From the NCBI GenBank assembly GCA_963790505.1, contig CAWBOT010000005.1, forward strand, positions 620,001-684,000: a DNA stretch of 64,000 nt, in the 5' to 3' direction. The notes under the pieces are model-generated. The model did no database searches and was not told the DNA's origin. It saw only the letters and a program-made list of their open reading frames with translations. This DNA comes from Acidisarcina sp963790505. Its GTDB lineage: Bacteria > Acidobacteriota > Terriglobia > Terriglobales > Acidobacteriaceae. Of this stretch, positions 43,946-51,779 are shown piece by piece. How positions within the stretch are numbered: position 1 is the stretch's first letter; each line of letters opens with the position of its first letter. The position numbers were made by a program, and so were the translations under genes.

Positions 43946-46900
43946 ATGGCCGAATTTACTCATCTTCATCTTCATACGGATTATTCCCTCCTCGATGGCG
44001 CCTGCGACGTTGAGAAACTGGTCAACCACGTCGCCGACATCGGCCAGCAGGCGGTTGCGATCACCGACCACGGCAACATTTATGGCGCGGTGCATTTTTT
44101 TGAGGCGGCGAAGAAGCGCGGCATCAAGCCGATCCTCGGCTGTGAGCTGTACATCTGCCAAAAGGAGGACCATCGCGCCGATCCCCAAGGAGACGACTAC
44201 AACCACTTGCTGGTGCTGGCGGAGAACGAGGAGGGCTACCGGAACCTCGTCCGCATTACCTCGGAGGCATCGCTGCACGGTTTCTACCGGAAGCCGCGCA
44301 TTAGTAAGAAGTATCTGGCGGAACATGCGGCGGGACTGGTCGGGTTTTCGGGCTGCCTGGCGGGCGAACTCTGCCAGGAGCTGATCGCTGGAAAATACGA
44401 TGAGGCAAAGCACACCGCCAGCGAATATCAGGATATTTTCGGCAAAGGGAATTTCTTTCTGGAGATCCAGGACCAGGGACTGGAGCTAGAGAAAAAGATC
44501 CACGCAGATCTCTTCAAGCTGGAGAGCGAGCTGAATATTCCGTTAGTGGCGACCAACGACAGCCATTATCTCTGCGAAGACGACCATCACGCTCACGAAG
44601 TGTTGCTATGCGTGCAGACCGCGGGATCGATTCATGATCCCAAGCGGTTCAAGTTCGACTCGGACCAGTTTTTTGTGAAGTCGGCGGCGCAGATGGAGAA
44701 GCTCTTCTCACATGCGCCGCAGGTGGTCAGCCGGACGATGCAGTTCGCAGAGCGGTGCTCGCTCAAGATCAACAAAGTCGATAATCCGTTTCCTGAGTTT
44801 GCGGTGCCGGATGGGCATACGATCGACAGCTACTTTGAACAAATTTGCCGCGAGGGTTATCGCAAGCGGATGGATACGGCGGTGCGCCATTTGCAAGACC
44901 GTGGCTTGCTGCGTTTTCCGATCGCAGACTACGAGGCCCGGCTGGAGAGGGAGATCGATTGCATCAAGGCGATGAAGTTCGCCGGATATTTCCTGATTGT
45001 CTGGGACTTCATCAAATATGCGCGCGACCATGACATTCCGGTGGGGCCAGGGCGCGGTTCGGCCGCGGGTTCGCTGGTCTCGTATGTGATGGAGATCACC
45101 AATATCGATCCGCTGCAGAATGTACTGCTTTTCGAGCGGTTTCTGAATCCGGAGCGGGTGTCGATGCCGGATATCGATATCGATTTCGATATGAACCGGC
45201 GCGGCGAAGTGATCGAGTACGTGACGCGGAAGTATGGCCGCGAACAGGTTGCACAGATCATTACGTTCAACACGATGGCGGCGAAGGCGGCGATCAAGGA
45301 CGTGGGCCGCGCGCTCGACCTGCCTTATGGCGATGTCGACCGCATTGCGAAGATGGTGCCGGCAACAATCGGAGTAACGATCGAGCAGGCGCTGAAGGAC
45401 TCGCCTCCGCTGCAAGAGGCCTACGACAAAGACCCGCAGACACGAGAACTGATCGATACCGCGAGAAAACTCGAGGGTCTGGTGCGCGGGGCAGGCGTAC
45501 ATGCAGCCGGAGTGGTGATTGCGCCTCGTCCGCTGACTGACCTGGTGCCAGTGAGCCGCAGCAAGAACGAGGAAATCGTTACGTCGTATGACATGAAGGC
45601 CATCGAAAAGTTGGGGCTCCTGAAGATGGACTTTCTAGGGCTGACGACGCTGACGGTCATCAATGACTGTCTGAAACTGATCAGGTCAAATCAAGAGGTT
45701 GAGCTCGATCTGGAGACGATTCCGTTAGACGACCAGCGGACGTATGAGCAGGTCTTTCATCGTGCGCTGACTTCGGGGATATTTCAGTTTGAGTCGGGCG
45801 GCATGCGCGATGTACTGCGGCGCTATAAGCCAACATCCGTCGAAGATCTGACGGCGCTCAATGCGTTGTATCGGCCGGGGCCGATCCAGGGCGGAATGAT
45901 CGACGACTTCATTGAGCGTAAGTGGGGACGGCGCAAGGTAGAGTATCTGCTGCCCGATCTTGAAGTGCTGCTGAAGGAGACGCTGGGGGTCATCGTTTAT
46001 CAGGAACAGGTGATGCAGATCGCCAACGTGCTAGCGGGCTATTCGCTTGGTGATGCCGATCTGCTGCGCCGCGCGATGGGCAAGAAGAATGCCGAGGAGA
46101 TGGCGAAGCAGCGTGAGCGGTTTGTCTCCGGCGCAGCGCTGAAGAAGTATCCCAAAGACACGATTACGCGCATCTTCGACCTCATGGAGCAGTTCGCGGG
46201 GTATGGCTTCAACAAGTCTCACTCCGCAGCGTATGCGTTGCTGGCTTTCCAGACCGCTTATCTCAAGACTTATTATCCGATCGAGTTCATGTCAGCGCTG
46301 CTGACCTCCGAAATTTCGAAGCCGGAAAATGTTGTGAAGTACATCAAGGAATGCCGCGAGATGGGGATCGCGGTTGAGCCACCCGATGTCCTGTTCAGCG
46401 GCGCTAACTTTACCCCTCACGGCAAGGCGATCCGGTTCGGGCTGACTGCGATCAAGAACGTGGGCCGCAACGCCATCGATTCGATCCTGGCGGCGCGCGG
46501 GGCGCTAGAAGCGGAAGGCAAGAGCTTCGCCTCGTATTGGGAGTTCTGCGAGAAGGTCGATCTGCGCTTGATGAACAAGAGAGTGCTCGAATCGCTGATC
46601 AAAGCTGGCGCGCTGGATTCTTTGGGGCGGCGCTCACAGTTGCTGGCGGCAGCCGACAAGGCCATGGAGCAGGCGCAGAAGGCGCAGCGCGATTCGGCGG
46701 CGGGACAACATGGCTTGTTCGGCATATTCGATGACGGACCATCCACTTCTCGGGCGGCCAACGATCTGCCAAATATTCCTGACTGGGACGAGAACCAGCG
46801 CCTGCAGGGCGAGAAGGAAGTCTTGGGATTTTTTGTTTCCGGTCATCCGCTGGACAAGTATGCCGAGAAGCTGCGCAATCTGCCCGGCGTGGTCGATACG

Positions 46901-47467
46901 GCGACGGCGCTGGAGATGAAGCCCGCGCCGGTGAACTATCGCCGTGGACAGCCCTCGACCGAGAACGACATAGCTATTGCGGGAGTGATCGTTGGACTCA
47001 AGGTTGCCAAATCGAAGCGTTCCGGCGAGTTATACGCGCAGGCTTCGCTCGAAGACACGGTCGGAAAGATCGACCTGATTTGCTTCCCGAAGGACTATGA
47101 GAAGCTGGCGGCGAACCTCAAGATCGAGGTTCCAGTGCTGGTGAGAGGCCAGCTTCGCGCAGAAGAAGATGCAGCGCCGAAGTTGAGTGTCTCGTCGATC
47201 CAGGCGCTGGAAGACGTGAAGCTTCGGCTGCCGCAGAATGTGAAGATCCGTGTGGCTCTTGATAGGGCAAGTGAAGCGACGCTTCCTGAGCTCAAGGTGA
47301 TGATTGGCGAATCGCCGGGGCCGGGGCGGGTGATGTTCAGCATGGAACAGGAGGGCAAATACGTCGTGGTCATGGAGCCGGCTGGAGTGACGGTTGGCGC
47401 CGACCGGGCGTTCTTTGATCGCGCCGAGCTGTTGCTTGGGCGGGGAATGGTCGTCGCGGTAGATTGA
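43946..47467 (+). CDS. dnaE: DNA polymerase III alpha subunit
   Basis: 1173 residues, normal length. N-terminal PHP domain (FTHLHLHTDYSLLDGA), palm with catalytic Asp pair in PDIDIDFD and the third Asp in KMDFLGL, then tandem HhH and OB-fold domains. QHGLF at residues 921-925 fits the internal beta-clamp-binding motif. All nine PHP metal-ligand positions appear kept, including TDHG, GCELY, NHLL, SGCLAGE and NDSHY, so the domain may have exonuclease activity. It copies the chromosome in the replisome. Single gene; start ATG follows a weak AGAG site. Confidence 0.96.
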   Translation: MAEFTHLHLHTDYSLLDGACDVEKLVNHVADIGQQAVAITDHGNIYGAVHFFEAAKKRGIKPILGCELYICQKEDHRADPQGDDYNHLLVLAENEEGYRNLVRITSEASLHGFYRKPRISKKYLAEHAAGLVGFSGCLAGELCQELIAGKYDEAKHTASEYQDIFGKGNFFLEIQDQGLELEKKIHADLFKLESELNIPLVATNDSHYLCEDDHHAHEVLLCVQTAGSIHDPKRFKFDSDQFFVKSAAQMEKLFSHAPQVVSRTMQFAERCSLKINKVDNPFPEFAVPDGHTIDSYFEQICREGYRKRMDTAVRHLQDRGLLRFPIADYEARLEREIDCIKAMKFAGYFLIVWDFIKYARDHDIPVGPGRGSAAGSLVSYVMEITNIDPLQNVLLFERFLNPERVSMPDIDIDFDMNRRGEVIEYVTRKYGREQVAQIITFNTMAAKAAIKDVGRALDLPYGDVDRIAKMVPATIGVTIEQALKDSPPLQEAYDKDPQTRELIDTARKLEGLVRGAGVHAAGVVIAPRPLTDLVPVSRSKNEEIVTSYDMKAIEKLGLLKMDFLGLTTLTVINDCLKLIRSNQEVELDLETIPLDDQRTYEQVFHRALTSGIFQFESGGMRDVLRRYKPTSVEDLTALNALYRPGPIQGGMIDDFIERKWGRRKVEYLLPDLEVLLKETLGVIVYQEQVMQIANVLAGYSLGDADLLRRAMGKKNAEEMAKQRERFVSGAALKKYPKDTITRIFDLMEQFAGYGFNKSHSAAYALLAFQTAYLKTYYPIEFMSALLTSEISKPENVVKYIKECREMGIAVEPPDVLFSGANFTPHGKAIRFGLTAIKNVGRNAIDSILAARGALEAEGKSFASYWEFCEKVDLRLMNKRVLESLIKAGALDSLGRRSQLLAAADKAMEQAQKAQRDSAAGQHGLFGIFDDGPSTSRAANDLPNIPDWDENQRLQGEKEVLGFFVSGHPLDKYAEKLRNLPGVVDTATALEMKPAPVNYRRGQPSTENDIAIAGVIVGLKVAKSKRSGELYAQASLEDTVGKIDLICFPKDYEKLAANLKIEVPVLVRGQLRAEEDAAPKLSVSSIQALEDVKLRLPQNVKIRVALDRASEATLPELKVMIGESPGPGRVMFSMEQEGKYVVVMEPAGVTVGADRAFFDRAELLLGRGMVVAVD

Positions 47468-47555
47468 GGGCCGTGACGGGATTTTCATGCCTTCAAGGCC
47501 CGAGCCCAACTCGGCGGGAGGCGGTGGTCACCTCTAGTAGACTCAAAGTCGAACG

Positions 47556-48722
47556 ATGTCTTTCGCACAGCGACTCCGCAGGTTCCGCTTCGACCGGCCG
47601 CAACGGATTGCAGCGGCACTCCTGCTGATGCTGCTGTGCCAATGCTATTGGGTGACGCGCCATCAGACGCTAACAGAGCGCGACTATGACTATGCCCGCT
47701 GCGGGCGCGAGACGTGGGAGAAGCCCTCGCCGCTGGCCGGCTATTTCACCAGCTGCGGCAATATCCACGATGGAACCCTGGCATATCGAGCGGCCGGCCT
47801 GCCACTCACCATCGAGCGCATTCTGGCGGGCAAGCCTTCGGCCAGTTCGCCATGGGAACTGCGTCACCAGCTGAGTTACGTTCTGTTGCTGATGCGGCTG
47901 CCTTTCATTTTCTGCGGGCTGTGCCTGGGCGCGGCGCTGTGGTGGGTGACGCGGCGGCTGTTTGGCAATGAGGGCGGCTTTGTCGCGCTCACGCTCTATT
48001 GCTTTTCGCCGGAGATCGTCCATGCCTGCACGTATCCGAATGCGGAGATACTGGCGGCGTTCGGGTTTTTCGCGGCGGTGTATACGGCGATCGGCGTTGC
48101 TCATGCGATGCAGGGGCCTCGAAAGAAATGGCGGCCGCGGATTGTGCTGCTCACGGCGGCGTTTGGGTTTACGGCAGCGGCGCACATCTCGGCGGTGCTG
48201 CTGGCTTTTCTGTTCGCGATTGGCTTCATGATCTACCTCGCGGAGCGACTTCGCGCCTATCTGATTCCGATCTTTTTGCATTCGGCGATTGGGACGCTGT
48301 TGCTGCTCTTTGCCTCGTATGGCTTCCGACCGGATGCGTTCAGTTATGTCTTTCGCAGCGCGGCGGCGCGGATGTGGTTCTCGCTGCAGCCGGCTAAGAT
48401 GCTCTTTTCATCGCTGCCGAGTGCGGGCGTGACGCTGGCCGCAGCGATTGCGTTGTTGTTGTTTTTGGCGGTGAAGCGGTCGCGCTATTTTGGGAACTTT
48501 GCTGCCCTGCTGGTAGCGGCCCCGCTGCTCGTAGCGATCACGACCGGAGTTCAAGCGCAGCCGTGGCTTTGGGCGCTCCCGTTCCTACTGACGTTTATCG
48601 GGGGCGTTTTTGCGGATGCTTTGGAGACGCCGCAGAGGCGGATTTTTCTGGCGGCGACGGCAGGGATTTTGTTGATGCAAGCGGCATTGTGCGTCGCTTC
48701 TTTGCCGGGACTGGCTGAGTAG
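47556..48722 (+). CDS. Multi-pass membrane protein, glycosyltransferase-39-like
   Basis: 388 residues with about nine membrane segments. DYDYARCGRETWE in the first extracytoplasmic loop, YVLLLMRLPFIFCGLCLGAALWW and CTYPNAEILAAFGFFAAVY resemble the ArnT/PMT-type lipid-linked sugar transferases (GT-C fold), in which acidic residues of the first loop bind metal. Cys and Arg residues in that loop are unusual. Substrate unknown. It lies between dnaE and gyrA, 88 bases after dnaE. Confidence 0.6.
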   Translation: MSFAQRLRRFRFDRPQRIAAALLLMLLCQCYWVTRHQTLTERDYDYARCGRETWEKPSPLAGYFTSCGNIHDGTLAYRAAGLPLTIERILAGKPSASSPWELRHQLSYVLLLMRLPFIFCGLCLGAALWWVTRRLFGNEGGFVALTLYCFSPEIVHACTYPNAEILAAFGFFAAVYTAIGVAHAMQGPRKKWRPRIVLLTAAFGFTAAAHISAVLLAFLFAIGFMIYLAERLRAYLIPIFLHSAIGTLLLLFASYGFRPDAFSYVFRSAAARMWFSLQPAKMLFSSLPSAGVTLAAAIALLLFLAVKRSRYFGNFAALLVAAPLLVAITTGVQAQPWLWALPFLLTFIGGVFADALETPQRRIFLAATAGILLMQAALCVASLPGLAE

Positions 48723-48768
48723 CGGCCCAAGTTTGTGGCAGCATTGGACTTATGTCGCTGGAGCCAGC

Positions 48769-48797
48769 TTGCAACGAGCTAAGTAATTGCGTATCAT
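48769..48797 (+). promoter_or_regulatory. gyrA promoter candidate
   Basis: TTGCAA (48769-48774) and TATCAT (48792-48797) are 17 bases apart; 4 of 6 and 5 of 6 consensus matches. Predicted start near 48804 leaves a leader of about 107 bases before the gyrA ATG at 48911. Confidence 0.6.
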
Positions 48798-48910
48798 AGA
48801 GATAGACCTTTCCGAGAGGTAGTAATTTACACACCTGAAAGGCCCGGTCGATGTTCGACTTCGGGGCCAAGTTCTTCTCGGGAAGTCGAAGCTTTCGATG
48901 GAACCCAACT

Positions 48911-51544
48911 ATGGCAAATGACGAAAATCCCCTGCTTCCTTTGGGCGGCCCCAATGGAAATGACGGCGGGAATGATGGAACCGGCGGTCCGACGGGCGCG
49001 TCGAGCATTATCCCGATCAATATCGAAGACGAGATGCGGCGTTCGTATCTCGATTACTCGATGTCGGTCATTATCGGGCGTGCGCTGCCCGATGTTCGCG
49101 ACGGGTTGAAGCCGGTTCATCGGCGCATCCTCTACACGATGCACGACATGGGCTTGCAGTACAACAAGAAGTACGCCAAGTGCGCCAAGGTCGTGGGACA
49201 GGCGATGGGCGTCTTCCATCCGCATGGGGACTCGGCGATTTATGACACGATGGTGCGCCTGGCGCAGCCGTTCAGCCTTCGTTACCCGATGATCGACGGG
49301 CAGGGAAACTTCGGCTCGGTTGACGGCGATCCGCCGGCCGCGATGCGTTACACCGAAGCCCGCATGATGCGCATTGCGAGCGAGCTACTGGCGGACATCG
49401 ACATGGAGACGGTGGACTTCACGCCGAACTATGACGAGTCGACGTTTGAGCCGACAGTGATGCCGACGCGGATTCCGAACCTGATCGTGAATGGTTCGAA
49501 CGGAATCGCCGTGGGCATGGCGACAAACATTCCGCCGCATAATCTCACAGAAGTTGTGAACGCGACGATCGAGATGATCAACAATCCGCACGCCGGGTTG
49601 ATCGACGTGTTGAAGCATGTGCAGGGTCCGGATTTTCCAACAGGCGGATTTCTGTATGGGCGCAGCGGCATTGCGCAGGCCTACTCGACAGGGCGCGGCC
49701 GCTTCCTGATACGAGCGAAGGTGTCGACGGAAAACCTGACCAAGGAAAAGCAGGCGATCATCGTCAGCGAGATTCCGTACCAGGTCAACAAGATGAAGCT
49801 CATCGAGCGCATCGCCGAGCTTTACCACGAGAAGGTGATCGACGATATCACCGACGTTCGCGATGAGAGCGACCGTGACGGCATGCGGATCGTGATCGAG
49901 CTGCGGCGCGGCGCCGAAGCGCAGATCGTGCTGAACCAGCTCTACAAGCACACCCAGATGCAGGAAAGCTTCTCGATGATCTTTTTGGCGGTCGTCAACG
50001 GCCAGCCGAAAGAGCTTCCTCTGCATGTGGCGATCCAGCACTTCATCGATCATCGCGTCGATGTGGTGCGGCGGCGGACGGCTTTCCTGTTGCGCAAGGC
50101 GCGGGAGCGCGAGCACATTCTCGAGGGCTACAAGATCGCTCTCGACAACCTTGACCGCGTGATCAAGATCATTCGCGGATCGGGCAGCCGCGCCGAGGCG
50201 CGGGAGAACCTACGCACCTGGTCGCTCGGAAGCGAGATTGTCATTAATCTCGATAAGGACACGACGAACCTTAACGTTTCTCCGGGAATGAGCTACCGGC
50301 AAATCGATGCGGTGCTTGAGTTGCAACTCTACAGGCTTACGCAGCTCTCAATCGACGAATTGTTAAAGGAACTGGGTCTGGTTCGCGAGAATATCGCGGA
50401 GTACGAGTCGATTCTTGCCTCTGAAAAGAAGCTGCGCGGCGTGATCGTTAAGGAGCTGGAAGAGGTCAAGAAGCTCTACGGCGACGCGCGTCGTACGCAG
50501 ATTGTCGACGAGAGCGCGGAGCTTCAGTTGGAAGACCTGATCGCCGACGAGCAGGTTGCGGTGACAGTCTCGCATTCGGGATACCTGAAGCGTACGCCGA
50601 TCTCTACCTACCGCCAGCAGCGGCGCGGAGGCACGGGACGGCTGGGTATGAAGACACGCGAGGAGGATTTCGTCTCGCAACTCATCATCGACTCCACTCA
50701 TGCCTACCTGTTGTGCTTCACCAACACGGGCCGAGTTTTCTGGCTGAAGGTCTATGAAGTGCCGGATGTGGGCGCGGCAGGGAAGGGCAAGGCGATCGCC
50801 AGCCTGCTGAATCTGTTGCCGGGCGAGCAGGTGCGCAATATTCTGCCGGTCCGCAACCTGGAGGAAGAGGGCAAATATATCTTCTTCGCGACGCAGAAGG
50901 GCACGGTGAAGAAGACGCCGCTGAAGGACTTCTGCAACGTGATGGCCCGGGGAATTATCGCGATTGGCATCGATACGGATGATGAGCTGGTTGGCGTGCG
51001 CATCACCGACGGCAGCCAGGTTGTTTTCCTGGCGACGCATGAGGGCATGGCGATCCGCTTCGACGAGAACGATGTGCGTTCGATGGGGCGTCCGGCTTAC
51101 GGCGTTCGCGGAATCGATCTAGGCAAGAACGATTATGTCGTCGGCCTGGCGGCGACTCCGAAAGAACGGGTGGCCAACGGCAAGGGCGGAAATACTTCGA
51201 GCTTGATTTTGTCGGTCACCAGCAACGGCTTCGGCAAGCGGACAGACGTCGACGAGTACCGGCTGCAGACTCGCGGCGGCAAAGGCGTCATCAACGTCAA
51301 AACGACGACGAGGAACGGCAAGGTGCAGTCGATTAATCTTGTCGACGATACGTCGGAGCTGATGGTGATCAGCCAGTATGGGAAGATCATTCGCATCGAT
51401 ACGAAGACGGTGCGTGCGGCGGGGCGCTCGACCCAGGGAGTGAAGCTGCTCAATCTCGAAGAGGACGATAAGGTCGCGGCGGCGGTCGTGATTCCTCCGG
51501 AAGAGGCGAAGGCCGAGCTGGAGGATGGGACGCTGCTGCAGTAG
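48911..51544 (+). CDS. gyrA: DNA gyrase subunit A
   Basis: 877 residues from ATG 48911. After a Gly/Asn-rich start, the breakage-reunion domain has catalytic Tyr147 (MRYTEARM). The C-terminal pinwheel starts with the GyrA box QRRGGTGR, which marks gyrase rather than topoisomerase IV. In the quinolone-determining region the sequence is PHGDSAIYDT, with Ser108 and Asp112, the wild-type (susceptible-type) residues. It introduces negative supercoils with GyrB. The frame is open back to 48851 but those residues are not family-like. gyrB is not in the window. Confidence 0.95.
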   Translation: MANDENPLLPLGGPNGNDGGNDGTGGPTGASSIIPINIEDEMRRSYLDYSMSVIIGRALPDVRDGLKPVHRRILYTMHDMGLQYNKKYAKCAKVVGQAMGVFHPHGDSAIYDTMVRLAQPFSLRYPMIDGQGNFGSVDGDPPAAMRYTEARMMRIASELLADIDMETVDFTPNYDESTFEPTVMPTRIPNLIVNGSNGIAVGMATNIPPHNLTEVVNATIEMINNPHAGLIDVLKHVQGPDFPTGGFLYGRSGIAQAYSTGRGRFLIRAKVSTENLTKEKQAIIVSEIPYQVNKMKLIERIAELYHEKVIDDITDVRDESDRDGMRIVIELRRGAEAQIVLNQLYKHTQMQESFSMIFLAVVNGQPKELPLHVAIQHFIDHRVDVVRRRTAFLLRKAREREHILEGYKIALDNLDRVIKIIRGSGSRAEARENLRTWSLGSEIVINLDKDTTNLNVSPGMSYRQIDAVLELQLYRLTQLSIDELLKELGLVRENIAEYESILASEKKLRGVIVKELEEVKKLYGDARRTQIVDESAELQLEDLIADEQVAVTVSHSGYLKRTPISTYRQQRRGGTGRLGMKTREEDFVSQLIIDSTHAYLLCFTNTGRVFWLKVYEVPDVGAAGKGKAIASLLNLLPGEQVRNILPVRNLEEEGKYIFFATQKGTVKKTPLKDFCNVMARGIIAIGIDTDDELVGVRITDGSQVVFLATHEGMAIRFDENDVRSMGRPAYGVRGIDLGKNDYVVGLAATPKERVANGKGGNTSSLILSVTSNGFGKRTDVDEYRLQTRGGKGVINVKTTTRNGKVQSINLVDDTSELMVISQYGKIIRIDTKTVRAAGRSTQGVKLLNLEEDDKVAAAVVIPPEEAKAELEDGTLLQ

Positions 51545-51565
51545 TTCCAATCGTTGATTGAACCA

Positions 51566-51598
51566 AGGGGCGTCCGCCGAGGGCGCCCCTAGTATTTT
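51566..51598 (+). terminator. Terminator after gyrA
   Basis: AGGGGCG (51566-51572) pairs with CGCCCCT (51584-51590), loop of 11 bases, then AGTATTTT. It is 22 bases after the stop. Confidence 0.7.
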
Positions 51599-51779
51599 CT
51601 GCGGTTTTTCGGAAATGTCTCAAGTCTCGACACTGCGCCCTGTCGCGGTCGAATTTGCTGGCCGCGATTTACGCCGCATCGTGTAGACTTCTCAATCAGA
51701 TTACATAACTTATGGATCGCCCCTGCGAATGTTTTTTGACGGCGACCGTTTTCTGCATTGGCTCTTGTCTTGAGATCGC

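Noticed and set aside
44708..45502. 264-codon leftward frame inside dnaE
   Set aside because: Antisense to the polymerase core, no start signal or domain.
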